Positions 1 to 10,738 of a stretch of 64,000 nt of DNA are shown piece by piece (the stretch's first letter is position 1; each line of letters begins with the position of its first letter). The notes beneath the pieces are model-generated. The model made no database searches. It was given only the letters and a program-made list of their open reading frames with translations, and was not told the DNA's origin. This stretch comes from Linanthus parryae (Eukaryota; Streptophyta; Magnoliopsida; Ericales; Polemoniaceae): contig JALGPY010000008.1 of the NCBI GenBank assembly GCA_023055425.1, positions 7,822,501 through 7,886,500 on the forward strand. Direction: 5' to 3'. A program made the translations under genes and the position numbers.

Positions 1-61
1 ACATATTAGCAAGTTAAGAGGAGTTCGTTAACATACTAAAATATGCAATTTTAATTCATCA

Positions 62-673
62 ACAATTTGCAACCACTCTATCAAGCCGTTCCCGAATATT
101 GTTTACACCCTCTTGATTGTTATATCAAGTAAAGTGGTTTCCCGCAAAACCCAAGTCGAGAAGTTCCGTATCATTTAGTGCTTCTTTAAACTGAGATAGT
201 TGGGAGTAAGTAACACCAACACCACCATCTTTTTCCGTACTGGTTGTTACCGCATTGAAGTCACCAGCAACACACCACGGTCCTGACGGTTTGGGGCCAA
301 TTCTTCTCAACAAATCCCAAGAATGATGACGGTCTTCTCTATTTGGGTCTCCATAGAACCCGGTGAACTTCCACGAAAAAGATCCATGTTCATCCAAAAT
401 ACTCGCATCAATGTGTCTGTGAGAACACTTTGTAACCCGAATATCCACGTTACCGTTCCAAAGGAGGGCTAGTCCTCCTTTACTTCCATCACTATCAACA
501 GTAAAACAGTTTGCAAACCCAAGTTTTACACGTACCCGTTCCATTTGACCTCGCCCAAGCTTAGTCTCGATTAGAAAAAGTACGTCGGGAGCTTGTTGCC
601 TCACAAGGTCGCGAAGCGAGAGGAATGTACTGGGGTTCCCAAGCCCCCGCACATTCCAACTTATGAGACACAT
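62..673 (-). pseudogene. LINE ORF2 fragment: AP-endonuclease-like domain
   Basis: This is the N-terminal endonuclease of a plant LINE ORF2, which nicks genomic DNA for target-primed reverse transcription. Motifs in order are SWNVRGLGNP at the start, FLIETK (catalytic Glu), GGLALLW, GFYGDP and GDFNAV (Asp/Asn of the active site). Translation starts at 673, 5 nt after the ORF1 stop, a spacing suited to reinitiation. The frame stops at 125-127, where a Trp codon (TGG in the usual FTW motif) reads TGA. The same frame then continues with an RERLDRVVAN stretch typical of the family and ends in two stops near 61. The reverse transcriptase and RNase H are missing. Confidence 0.88.
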
Positions 674-678
674 TATGC

Positions 679-1964
679 TTAATGGGGGTGCGAGGCACCC
701 GCCGCCATTGTTGCAGATGGAGATCTTAGGGCGCCCTCCCTACCCTTCATAAGTGTTCTAGTTGCTTCAACTTGTAAATCATCACCATTATGGTTAGCTG
801 TCGGGTTTACTCCTCCTCCAGACCCTCGTCCTCTCCCTCTACTTGGAGCACCCAACCCCCTGCCTTTTCCGGCTCCGGACCAGTCCGCTGATTTCTCCTT
901 GGGATTGGGAGTGAGATTCGTGTCACTAACCTTTCTTTTCGACCCCTTACTGCTGCGCATGTCTTGACCTGCTGGTTTCTTCCCCTTATCTTCAGCAGTA
1001 GCCTTCTTTGTTCTCTCTTTCTTCGTCTCCATGGACCCCAGTGGGTTATCAAAGACCTTAACAGCTTCCTCATTTGTACCGGAAGTAACCGTGACGTCTT
1101 CCACGTCCATCACCACCGAGCCTTCATCTCCATCATCGGAGAAATCTCCAAGCTTGTCTTCTTCTGGTTCATCCTCGAGGGAATCGTCGATGGTTGCATC
1201 GGGGGGATCTTTGGTTTCTGCAGGCTTCCATGTATGTGTAGATCCATCTTTTGGGTCTTCTAAAACTACCTTCTTCTTTCTTGGCGCTGGTCGATAGAGG
1301 AGCCATGGTCCAAGCCCTGTAAGTTTTGATTATTCCCAGCATGAACGTTGGCGTTACAGCCGCTGGTATGGTGCGTCAAGAAACCACATTGACAGCAAAC
1401 AGAGAGTAGCCTTTCATAGCGGAAATCAAGCCACAGTTTCTCCCCAAGAGCTCTAATGAAGACGCCCCTGCAGAGAGGTCTGTTTAGGGTTATGCGAACC
1501 CTAACCCTCATGTACACCCCACCATCTCCTATATGAACACGCTTGTCCGTTTCAAGAATTTCCCCCATCAAACTCACTGCTGCTTTGGTATCCTCCTCCG
1601 TATGTAGAAAGAATGGCAGATTTTTGATCTGCACCCACACATCGACTGAGTCGAACAGTTCCTTATCCGTCCTTACCGAAGGGATCCACTTCTTTAGAAC
1701 TAGAAGATTGTCATCAAAGACCCAGGGCCCTCCATTAAGAACATTCTCCATAGATTCTATAGAGGGGAAGCAGAAAATAAAGCGATTAGGGCTAGTTTCT
1801 CGTATGATGATCTTATCTCCCTCCTTCCATATCTTCTGGAAGAGCATCACCATGGCCCATACATTGAACGTTATGGGTTGCAGGAAAGCCCCGATCAAGC
1901 ATGGACCCAGTTTCTCAATCGCAGCCCTGCATCTGTCCTCGGGGTAATATGACCACGTCCTCAT
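679..1964 (-). pseudogene. LINE ORF1: DUF4283 plus CCHC zinc knuckle, frameshifted
   Basis: ORF1 is the RNA-binding protein of plant L1 elements. The first frame (1964-1266, 232 aa) has a DUF4283 domain with FNVWAMVMLFQKIW, RFIFCFPS and GGPWVFDDNLLVLKKW, then a zinc knuckle C-x2-C-x4-H-x4-C (CCQCGFLTHHTSGC). A frameshift near 1285-1300 moves the rest into another frame, which continues with PRKKK, an acidic stretch and a basic Gly/Arg-rich tail (GRGRGSGGG), stopping at 679. The N-terminus seems short: an upstream ATG reaches a stop after eight codons in a different frame. Joining the two frames would give about 430 aa, a usual ORF1 size. Confidence 0.82.
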
Positions 1965-2149
1965 ACTCGGTTAGGGGAGCGCCTGATCAGTATTCCGATC
2001 CCGGAGCCTCCATAGTCACCGGTTGATTTTCCGTCGAATCGTGCATCGAAAACTAGGGTTTCAAGCCACTGTTCGCTCTCGTGAACTCCGAGAAAGTCGG
2101 AGCTAGGTCAAAAATGTGAAAAGATTCCCCACTATATTCGATTGTATTG

Positions 2150-2545
2150 ATGTTACAATGCCGCTGTTATTAGAATTGGTATTTTCATAATTAAAATATC
2201 TTTTCGTCAACCGGGTTTGAACACATAACTTTGTACATGGGCGGCTTCCAATGCTCTATGACTTAAGCTACCGCCCTAGCTGCCGTGATGTTATATGTAA
2301 CTACTCTTATGCCTATATCACCTGTTATCAGAATTGGTGTTTTCATAATTAAGATATCTTTTTTATCGTCAACCGGATTTGAACACAGAACTTTGTATAA
2401 CTCTCTCCGTGAAGTTATATGTAACTACTGTTATGCCTATATCACATGTTATCAGAATTGGTGTTTTCATAATTAAGATTCTTAACGGTTGACGAGGTCG
2501 TTCTCGTCCCAGAACTACTGTTATGCCTATATCACAGAAGTAATG
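2150..2545 (+). repeat. Imperfect direct repeats (four partial copies)
   Basis: A unit with the words GTTATATGTAACTACT, ATGCCTATATCAC, TTATCAGAATTGGTG and TTTTCATAATTAAGATA recurs at about 2150-2240, 2286-2400, 2409-2490 and 2510-2540. Each copy is shorter or more diverged than the previous one. The first two copies also share the B-box-bearing GTCAACCGGRTTTGAACACA segment, so the array looks like stepwise duplication of a SINE 3' region. Confidence 0.7.
2207..2280 (-). mobile_element. tRNA-like SINE head
   Basis: Read on the minus strand, 2280-2207 starts GCTAGGGCGGTAGC, has an A-box-like TAGCTTAAGTCATAG and ends with a B-box-like GTTCAAACCC about 50 nt later. This is the layout of an internal RNA polymerase III promoter in tRNA-derived SINEs. 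Part of the B-box segment is repeated at about 2376-2398. No clear TSD was found. It could also be a decayed tRNA gene. Confidence 0.45.
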
Positions 2546-2921
2546 GCAACATGCGATTATAGGCCAATAGGAGTAGAACCAGAACAACAGGGAATAAACT
2601 ATGGCCATCCATTGGGTAGTGGCCCGACCAACTTGCTCAACCCGACCCAGTCCAACACACAATGTAAAGGGTTTGGATTTAGCAGATTTACGTGTGGTTT
2701 TGGGTCGGGCTTGTAACATGATCCTGATAATATATGTGGTTGTGGGTCTTCTAACTTTGGCCCAAGACCAACACATAACCAACTCTGTTTCAGATTGCGA
2801 ATGTATAGGGAGATTTGTTCTTAATTATGGTAGTGATTTTCTTTTATTAACGAAACTAATTCAATTAAGATGTAAGAAAACAAGCCGCCAAGGTGAAGGT
2901 GAAGCAAATATTTGTTCTCAG
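2546..2921. other. Non-genic spacer
   Basis: I see no supported gene here. GC-rich patches (GGCCCGACC near 2622 and GGGTCGGGC near 2703) are weakly complementary. The sequence ends at the CTCAG target of the next element. Confidence 0.5.
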
Positions 2922-3407
2922 TGTCAGGTAATTGATAAAAGGACTAAAGTGAAAGAACTACTAAACTGATGACCTATAATGTGGACTGAAGTGCAAAGGG
3001 GTACAAACTGATGACATGAAATAAGGTGTAGCAGTAACCGTCCGATCAGAAGACCGGGTTAATCTGAGCCGTTGATTTCTTTTAAACGTTGGGTTTGAAT
3101 TGCTTTAGTGGAACGGTGCCGTTCCACTCTTCCGTCTGGCGTGGCGTCCGGCGTGGCATAGGACTGGAAGATGATTGGTCGAGGCGTGTCATTGTTGCCA
3201 CCGTGGCATGGGCCGTTACTCACTTCATTTTATTACATTTTAGCCCTAATCTTCTAGTATTTCTATTATGGCCAAGATTGTATAAATGTAGTTTTTCACT
3301 TCATTTTGGATTATGAAAAACATTATTCTGCAAACCTTCTTCTTCTTCTCTCTCGAATCTCTCTCTTCTTCTGTGAATTCTAGGTCAGGAACTACAAGTT
3401 CCTGACA
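2922..3407 (+). repeat. 5' LTR of the gypsy element
   Basis: 486 bp, TGTCAGG to CCTGACA. It holds a likely core promoter: TATAAATG at about 3281, followed by the pyrimidine-rich CTTCTTCTTCTTCTCTC leader. Its 3' end has AACTACAAGTTCCTG, which the 3' LTR lacks. Confidence 0.93.
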
Positions 3408-3410
3408 AAT

Positions 3411-3422
3411 TGGTATCAGAGC
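3411..3422 (+). other. Primer binding site (initiator Met tRNA)
   Basis: TGGTATCAGAGC lies 3 nt after the 5' LTR and is complementary to the 3' end of plant initiator tRNA-Met, the primer used by most plant gypsy and copia elements. Confidence 0.93.
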
Positions 3423-3448
3423 CTCCTTCCCTCTGTGTACTCTGAGCA

Positions 3449-4682
3449 ATGGGACAAAGGAAGAACACCACGACTGCGGAAATGGAAGCCGTGGATGGAG
3501 TTATGGGACATCTTCACGCAGTGGATGTGGCGATTCTGGAGCTGCGCCAAGAGTACGACGAGCTCAGGCATGGTCAGGAAGAGCTCAGGCATGGTCAGGA
3601 TTTGATTCATGGACAGCTGCTGCAACTCAATCAAATTGGGGATCTGAAACAAGGTCATGAGGAGCTGAAAGAGGAATTACGAAAATTGGCGAATTATATG
3701 AACTTGATGGCTAACAACAAAGAGAAGGAGAGAATTGAAGCCTCTACTTCTGCCACCAGGTCACCAACAAGCCTTCTGGGAAAAGGCAAGGCTCCTCTAC
3801 ACTCATCAGGTACATCACTCAGTTCTAAGAGGTTTGAAAAATGTGAAGAACAAGGCAATGACATATCTAGGGTTTCAAATTCATATAAGTTGTAAATTCC
3901 TAAAATTGAGTTTCCTAAATTTGCTGGAGAAGATCCACTTGGCTGGATAGTGAAAGCTGATAGATATTTTCAGCTTCACAACTTGAATGATTTGCAGAAA
4001 CTCATACTAGTGTCTCTCAATTGGAGTAATGAAGCTGAAACTTGGTTCAATGCTGAATTTGAATCTCTAGAAGGACTTACCTGGAAAGATTTCTGTGAAA
4101 TGGTGTGTGAAGAGTTTCTAGAACCCGGACATGAAAATGTATTAGCTGAATTGCAGAAACTGGAACAGAAAGGAAGTGTAGCTGATTTTCAAAGTAGATT
4201 TGACACACTTAGGCCAAGAGTGAAGGCTCTTTTTCCTTGGACTGATGACAATTATTTCATGAAGACTTTTTTGGGGGGGTTTGAAGTTGGAAATTAGAAG
4301 TCAAGTGCAGCAATTAGCTCCTAGTAGTTTGGCACAAGCCAAGGCAATGGCTAAGTTACAAGAGGTGTACTGTAACCAGCATCACCAAAATGTGGTGCAA
4401 ACTGTAAGCAACATGATGAAAAATAGCAACAAGAGTGTGCAGTTAAAGTCTTACACTCCTTTCACAACTGAGAAGAAGAATGTGGCAGCTCCAAAAATGC
4501 CTTATAAAAGGCTCACTCAGGAGGAAATGAAGGCTAGAAGGGTTAAGAATTTGTGCTATTTTTGTGAAGAAGCTTATGTGCCAGGTCACAAGTGCAAGAA
4601 GCCACAATTGTTTCTCATTTCTGGGGAAGAAGAAGCAGAAAGTGAGGAAGAACTAAGCCAAGCAGGAGACACTAATGCATAA
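3449..4682 (+). pseudogene. gag: gag of the chromovirus, two breaks
   Basis: Capsid/nucleocapsid protein of the element. ATG at 3449 opens 148 codons with a Glu/Leu-rich, probably coiled-coil N-terminus (two copies of ELRHGQ). An in-frame TAA at 3893-3895 then precedes the retrotransposon gag core (KIEFPKFAGEDPLGW, AETWFNAE, FCEMVCEEF). A one-base insertion in a G7 run near 4274-4280 shifts the frame, and the rest (LEIRSQVQQLAP) continues in the next frame. The nucleocapsid knuckle is C-x2-C-x7-H-x-C (CYFCEEAYVPGHKC), the form usual in chromoviruses. A TAA at 4680 ends it. Confidence 0.9.
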
Positions 4683-4712
4683 TTGATTAATGAGCCCACA
4701 AACAATTCATAA

Positions 4713-7700
4713 ATGGAGATCTCTCTACATGCCATAACTGGCAACATGGGAGCTCAAACTATCAGATTACAAGGTCATGTGGGAAAGCAGAAAGTGCACA
4801 TACTCATTGATTCTGGTAGCACTCACAATTTCATAGACAAGGACACTGCAAAGAGAATACAATGTGTGTCACTTCCTAGTCACTCCATGAGAGTCACTGT
4901 GGCTAATGGCAGTCAAATTGAGAGCTCAGGGGTGTGTCCTAAAGTTAGATTGAAACTCCAAGGGAAGGTGATTGAGGATGACATGAGAGTTATATCCCTT
5001 GGCGGTTGTGACATGGTTTTGGGGGTGCAGTGGTTACAAGAAGTAAGTCCTGTGAAGATGGATTTCAAAGAAATGACAATCATTGTCAATTTACTTGGCT
5101 CACCAGTTCAGTTTAAGGCACACAAGGAAGGATGTCAGCTCAAAGCTGCTAACTACCATTTCTTGCAAGCTTATTGTGCAGAAAATGAATGTGTGACAGT
5201 TGGACATCTCTATAGCATCACTGGCACAAAACTTAAAGAAATTACCAAATTGCCCCTCAAGTTTAGAGAAATGCTAGACAAGTTCAAAACAGTGTTTGAA
5301 TAACCTAAGACTCTTCCACCACAGAGGAGTCATGACCATCACATTCCTCTTAAACCAGGAGCTCAACCAGTGTGTCTGAGACCCTACAGGTACCCTCATG
5401 TTCAGAAAACAGAAATTGAAAATTTGGTACAAGAAATGTTAGAAAATGGGGTCATATTAGTTCATTTGCCTCTCCAGTGCTTCTAGTTAAAAAGAAAGAT
5501 GGCTCTTGGAGATTTTGTGTTGATTATAGGGGCTTGAATGAAATAACTATCAAGGATAAGTTTCCTATTCCTATCATTGATGAGATTTTAGATGAATTGC
5601 ATGGGGCACATTGTATTTCTAAACTGGATCTGAGGTCTGGCTATCACCAGGTTAGGATGGCTGAAGAAGACACTCACAAGACAGCCTTTAGAACTCATGA
5701 AGGGTTGTATGAGTTCAAAGTCATGCCTTTGGATTGAATAATGCTCCAACAACTTTTCAAAGCTTAACGAACAAGGTATTCAAACCTTATTTGAGAAAGT
5801 TTCTACTAGTGTTTCTTTGATGACATTTTAGTCTACAGCAAGACAGAAGAAGATCATTTGCAGCATTTACAGTCTACTTTGGAACTAATGGTGCAAAATG
5901 AGTTATATGCAAAGATGTCCAAATGCTCATTCCTGCAATCCACCATTGAGTACCTAGGGCACCTGATTAGCTTTGAGGGAGTACAAGCTGATCCCAACAA
6001 GATTGAAGCCATGTTGACTTGGCCCATTCCCACCACCACTAAAGCTCTCAGGGGTGTTCTAGGTCTTACTGGTTATTACAGAAGGTTTGTGAAAGACTAT
6101 GGTGTTATAACTAGACCACTCACTGCTCTACTCAGGAAAGGAGCTTTTGGGTGGAATGAGGAGGCTCAAACAGTTTTTGAAACACTCAGGAAGGCCATGA
6201 GCACCACTCCAGTTTTAGCATTGCCTGATTTCACCAAGATGTTTGTCCTGGAGACTGATGCTAGTCATTGGGGTATTGGTGCTGTTCTTATGCAGGAGGG
6301 AAGGCCACTTGCTTACTTCAGTAAATCCTTGTCAGATAAACATTTGGGTTATTCCACTTATGAAAAGAAATTGCTAGCTGTGGTGCAAGCTGTTTCCAAG
6401 TGGAGGTCTTATTTAGAAACTGCAAAATTTCAAATAAGAACTGATCATTACAGCCTCAAGTTCTTTTTAGAACAGAAGATTAGCACATTACTTCAGCAGA
6501 AGTGGGTTAGCAAGTTGATGGGACTGGACTATGAGATAGTTTTCAAGAAAGGCAAGGAAAATTTGGTAGCTGATGCACTGTCTAGAGTGGTCAATGGAGG
6601 TCAATGCCTTGCTATTTATGTGGATGTGCCTAAGTGGGTGAAAGAAGTCTGCAAATCATATGAGGGAGATGAGTGGGATACTCAACAGATAACTAAACTT
6701 TCTATTTCTCCTGATGAGTCTGATGATTTTATATTACAAGATGGATTGATTAAGAAGAAGCAACTCATATATGTGGGGACCACTTCTACACTGAGAACAA
6801 CATTGATTTCTGAGATGCATAACAGTGGTGTGGGGGGTCATTCTGGCATTAGGGGAACCTACAAGAGGCTGTCTGCTGTGTTTTTCTGGCCACATATGAG
6901 TAAACATGTCAAAACCTGGGTCAAAGAATGTGACACTTGTCAGAGGATGAAGGGGGAGAATGTACCTTATCCAGGGTTATTGCAACCTCTGCCTGTACCA
7001 AACAAGCCTTGGGCTCACATTAGCATGGACTTTGTGGAGGGTTTGCCTAAATCTGGGGGGAAGAATGCTATTTTGGTGGTAATTGATAGGTTCTCTAAAT
7101 ATGGTCACTTCTTGGCTCTTGCTCACCCTTATAGTGCAGCTGACATTGCTCAAGTTTTCTTAGACAATGTGCACAAACTTCATGGTTTACCAGAATCCAT
7201 TGTTAGTGACAGAGACAGCATCTTCCTCAGCCAGTTTTGGAGTTAATTGTTCAAAGGAATGGGTACTAAGCTACACTACTCAACTGCCTATCACCCTCAA
7301 ACTGATGGACACACTGAGAGCCTAAATCAGTGTTTGGAGAATTATTTGAGGTGTGTCACAGCAGATAGGCCTCATCATTGGTCTAGGTGGTTGCCATTAG
7401 CTGAATTCTGGTATAATACCTCTTTTCACAGCAGCCTTAAGGTCACTCCCTTTGAAGCTTTGTATGGTTATGCTCATATTATTCCTACTTTTCATCAGCT
7501 CAATAAGAGTGGTGTGCCAGAACTGGATCAATTCATGGAGGAAAGGAAGAAAATGGTGCTGTTGTTAAAAGCTAATTTGATCAAAGCACAAGAAAGGATG
7601 TGTCATTTTGCTAACCAGCACAGGAAGGAAAGAGAGTTCAAGGTAGGGGATAAGGTCTTCCTCAAGTTACATCCATATAGACAGGGGACTGTGGTTCAAA

Positions 7701-8059
7701 GGAGCAATTAGAAGCTGGATGCTAAGTTTTATGGTCCATTTGCTATTTTAAAAAGAATTGGCTCAGTGGCTTATCAGCTGGAGTTACCTCCCCAAGCCCA
7801 GGTACACTCTGTATTCCATGTTTCCCAGCTTAAACTAGCTCATGTGACTTCTGCTATTTCTGGCAATCCTGTGCTGCCAAGGGTAGGTCCTGCAGGTCAG
7901 CTCTTGTGTGAGCCTTTGGCCATTCTTGACAGAAAACTTGTCAAAAAGAACAATGCACCTGTGGTGATGACATTGGTGCACTCGGCCAATTCTCTGCCAT
8001 CAGAGGCCACTTGGGAGGATTATCTTGCTCTCAAAAGTCAGTTTCCTGCATTAGATTGA
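4713..8059 (+). pseudogene. pol: pol of the chromovirus: protease, RT, RNase H, integrase, chromodomain-like tail
   Basis: Aspartic protease with IDSGSTHNFID near 4807. RT has [17 protein letters not shown] and [11 protein letters not shown] (5490-5660) and, in a shifted frame, FDDILVYSK near 5815. RNase H has LETDASHWGIGAVL and TDHYSLKFFL (6250-6470). Integrase has an H-H-C-C zinc finger (CDTCQRM), SMDFVEGLP, VSDRDSIF and STAYHPQTDGHTE (6830-7320). The tail (7766-8059) has HVSQLK and EATWEDY, as in chromovirus C-termini. Breaks are a TAA at 5301, frameshifts near 5460, 5730 and 5810, a TAA at 7244 (where Glu is usual) and a TAG at 7709. It cannot make a working polyprotein. Confidence 0.92.
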
Positions 8060-8093
8060 TTCATGTGGGCATGAATCATAAAGGGGAGTGCTT

Positions 8094-8567
8094 TGTCAGG
8101 TAATTGATAGAAGGACTAAAGTGAAAGAACTACTAAACTGATGACCTATAATGTGGAGTGAAGTGCAAAGGGGTACAAACTGATGACATGAAATAAGGTG
8201 TAGCAGTAACCGTCCGATCAGAAGACCGGGTTAATCTGAGCCGTTGATTTCTTTTAAACGTTGGGTTTGAATTGCTTTAGTGGAACGGTGCCGTTCCACT
8301 CTTCTGTCTGGCGTGGCGTCCGGCGTGGCATATGAATGGAAGATGATTGGTCGAGGCGTGTCACTGTTGCCACCGTGGCATGGGCCGTTACTCACTTCAT
8401 TTTATTATATTTTAGCCCTAATCTTCTAGTATTTCTATTATGGCCAAGATTGTATAAATGTAGTTTTTCACTTCATTTTGGATTATGAAAAACATTATTC
8501 TGCAAACCTTCTTCTTCTTCTTCTCTCTCGAATCTCTCTCTTCTTCTGTGAATTCTAGGTCAGGACA
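8094..8567 (+). repeat. 3' LTR of the gypsy element
   Basis: 474 bp, matching the 5' LTR with about seven substitutions, one extra TTC unit and a 15-bp deletion just before the terminal ACA. A polypurine tract lies at 8080-8090. The CTCAG TSD follows at 8568. Confidence 0.93.
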
Positions 8568-8572
8568 CTCAG

Positions 8573-9640
8573 CAAGCTTAGTAAGTTTTTGTTTTAAGAA
8601 ATCTAGCTAGCTAGGGTTGAAAAATTATGAGCAGAGGAGATATAACAATGGTCAAAACTAAGAATTGACATATTGGGTCAAGACTCAGAACTGGTACAGT
8701 GACATTTTGGGTGTGAGAAATGACAAACTAAGAATTTTTCAACTGGAACCGTCATTGTGTTATGAAAAACGTAAGATTCATGCACAAAGATTTACGCAGT
8801 TCGGCAAAATAGCCTACATCCACGGATTTGCAGAGATTTCACTAAAACAGATGAAACGTCTCAGAGAGAATTACAAGAGATATCAGAAAACGCTCAACAT
8901 ACTTATTACGAACACTAGGAACTCTATAGGTAGAGGTAGACGACCTATTAAACTAGACCGGATCCAAGACTTCGCTCCACGAACATGTCTTATTTTTTGG
9001 GTCGTACCAAATCATGACACCGGGTCAGTTCATAAGGGGGTCGCCCATAAACAAGACTCCACCCCTACATAATGGTGGGCAGGTGTTGACTCCAGGTCCA
9101 GAGCTCGGCTCCACTTAAAGTTCCAGGTCCGAATCCAACAGAAAGAGAACGAGGGCGGTCATTGGTGATTTATCTCGCCATTGGCAAGAAATTGCAGATT
9201 CGCTCCAGACTCTTGTGGATTTGTCCAAGACTCCAAGTACGTAGAAACTAGGTTGGAAACCATGACTAAAAAATAAAAATAATAACTCAGTCAGATTTAA
9301 CAAGTCACAAAAGTGTGTTACATGATTCTTGAAAGAACAAGAAATTAAACGTGTTGCGTATCGGTATCTTAGATCATACTATGATGCTCCTATGTCGCGG
9401 TGCTTAATTTCCGTTCAAAGTGAACAAAATGGAACAATCTAGTTTGCATTCTTTAACCTCTTCCTCTGGGTTAGTTTTAAATGTTCAATAGATGAATCAT
9501 AACTCTTACTATTCATGAACTTAATCATGGATCTCACCCTCTCCATGTCTATCTAATCGATCTAAATCCAAATATAAGACAAAATATCAGGATAAACTAC
9601 AGTTTTTTTGCATGTTGCCTTTTCGTTTCTGTTTTACCTT
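8573..9640. other. Non-genic, probably old retroelement sequence
   Basis: A 135-codon open frame (8665-9072) shows no domain and unusual composition, so I do not call it a gene. The phrase TTTACGCAGTTCGGCAAAATA near 8793 resembles the ACGTGGTTC-type stretch found in the LTRs at 17400, 44280 and 58690, which suggests a diverged LTR fragment. The rest shows no feature. Confidence 0.35.
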
Positions 9641-9659
9641 GAATCATTTAAGAGTAGCA

Positions 9660-9779
9660 AACACCTTCCACAACTTGTTTCTATGTGAACATTCTGTCGC
9701 TATATTTCTCTTGGTTTTCAAGGTAGATGCAGGAGAGCTGGTTCGGACGTCTAACCTTCATAAAAAAATGTCGAATTAA
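9660..9779 (+). pseudogene. Relic of the secreted-peptide family (first copy)
   Basis: The frame 9681-9779 reads a hydrophobic run (VAIFLLVFK) followed by VDAGELVRTSN and a stop at 9777. This aligns with FKADARVL, AHDADARELIET and YKAAGARELVEN at the signal-peptide end of the three copies downstream. No ATG is present at the expected place, and the conserved C-terminal tail is absent. Upstream, TTTTACCTTGAATCATTTAA (9632-9651) matches the block at 10428-10451 before the next copy. A deletion seems to have removed the TATA box and start codon. This is an inactivated tandem duplicate. Confidence 0.65.
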
Positions 9780-10427
9780 ATGTGCCGTCAAGTTTGGTGG
9801 TGGGTTTTGTCATTTTCAGAAAAAGAGATTAATAATAACTAAAGTTGAAAAGATTTCAGAAACAGGCTGTCTAGTGTCAAAGATGAAACAAAACCAACTT
9901 TTTCCAGCAAGGCCAGTCAAGCTGGTGGCTACAGAACAATAATACCTGTGCCTGAATTTAGGAGTACTTGTATTTTTTGGTTTAATTACTAGTAATTTAG
10001 TACATTCATCGGAAACTATTATTATGGAGCTCTATTATTTAAAAAAAAGTTGCATAATTAAGTTCACACAATTGCAATAACAATGTTGAACTATTGATCA
10101 AGTTCGCTTAACCTGTGAACACCAAATATCTAGGCAGGTGAGTTCCGCAGTCGAAAAAAAAAGCCTGCTAGACTGTATATTCGATATGAAGTTCAAAATG
10201 ACAATACAATCTAACTATCTATTTTGGAATTTATGGCATTTCATATCTAATTAAAACTTTAAGCGCAAACAAAATCAATTCACATAACTTCTTAAGCACA
10301 AAAAAATACGTGTAGAGACTTGTTCTCTGCATGGAATTATTAGGGTTTGTGGTCATAGTCTTGATGTGTATTTTCAAGTCCTTTGACTAATATACAAATA
10401 TAGATGAGGATTTTGTTTTAAACTTTG

Positions 10428-10480
10428 CTTTACCTTGAATCATTCAAGACTCCCCTCTATGGTTTTTGCAACTATAAAAG
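10428..10480 (+). promoter_or_regulatory. Promoter block and TATA box of the 10535 peptide gene
   Basis: CTTTACCTTGAATCATT (10428-10444) is shared with the relic copy (9632-9648). TTCAAGACTCCCCT and TTTTTGCAAC are shared with the block before the 13151 gene. TATAAA lies at 10473-10478, about 57 bp before the ATG. The function of the shared words is inferred from conservation only. Confidence 0.5.
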
Positions 10481-10534
10481 CTTAGCCAAAAACATAGCTA
10501 TAGCCTCACCAGAAATACATTCTGCTAAATAGCT

Positions 10535-10738
10535 ATGGCTTCAAAAAACATGTACTACTACTTTCTTGTTCTTTACGCGATCCTTATCGTTTCATTCCTC
10601 TTGGCTCACGACGCGGATGCAAGAGAATTGATCGAGACTAGTTCCCCTTCCCGTCACATAAAGTACCGAACTTTGGTTTCTTTGCTCTTCAAAATGAATT
10701 TTGAACGAGCTGATACTCCAAAAGCTCATAATCCATGA
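10535..10738 (+). CDS. Small secreted peptide precursor (67 aa), tandem family member
   Basis: An intronless 67-residue precursor. Residues 1-29 form a signal peptide: short N-region, hydrophobic core (YFLVLYAILIVSFLLA), then AHDADA with likely cleavage before RELIE. The middle is basic and variable. The C-terminus is ADTPKAHNP, which matches ADDPWPHYP of the 13151 gene at A, D, P, H and P, ending at the stop in both. The ATG sits in a shared context (CTGCTAAATAGCTATGGCT) that resembles the other two start sites. A tail with Pro and His next to a basic/variable pro-region recalls plant signalling peptides such as CLE, RGF and PSY, but it fits none of their consensus sequences. Function is inferred, not known. 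Confidence 0.65.
   Translation: MASKNMYYYFLVLYAILIVSFLLAHDADARELIETSSPSRHIKYRTLVSLLFKMNFERADTPKAHNP

Larger units (their letters stand above)
1..2110 (-). mobile_element. LINE (L1-type non-LTR retrotransposon), decayed, 5' part
   Basis: The minus strand carries a LINE in its normal order: leader (about 2110-1965), ORF1 (1964-679), a 5-nt gap, then ORF2 starting at 673 with an endonuclease domain. No reverse transcriptase is visible. After the endonuclease the frame ends near position 62, and positions 1-60 are AT-rich and not coding, so the element is truncated there or interrupted beyond the window edge. Both ORFs are broken, so it is an immobile relic. The family call rests on the protein domains. 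Confidence 0.85.
2922..8567 (+). mobile_element. Ty3/gypsy chromovirus LTR retrotransposon, full structure, coding broken
   Basis: Two LTRs flank gag and pol on the plus strand. The 5-bp TSD CTCAG is at 2917-2921 and 8568-8572. LTRs begin TGTCAGG and end CCTGACA. The primer binding site follows the 5' LTR, and a polypurine tract (AAAGGGGAG) precedes the 3' LTR. The pol order PR-RT-RNaseH-IN places it in Ty3/gypsy, and the C-terminal chromodomain-like tail makes it a chromovirus. The LTRs differ by about seven substitutions over some 470 bp plus two indels, so insertion is fairly recent, yet gag and pol carry at least six stops and four frameshifts. Confidence 0.95.

Noticed and set aside
8665..9072. 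135-codon open frame, Arg/Lys-rich
   Set aside because: No domain, no promoter or splice context, and overlap with LTR-like wording (TTTACGCAGTTCGGCAAAATA). Probably a chance frame in old retroelement DNA.
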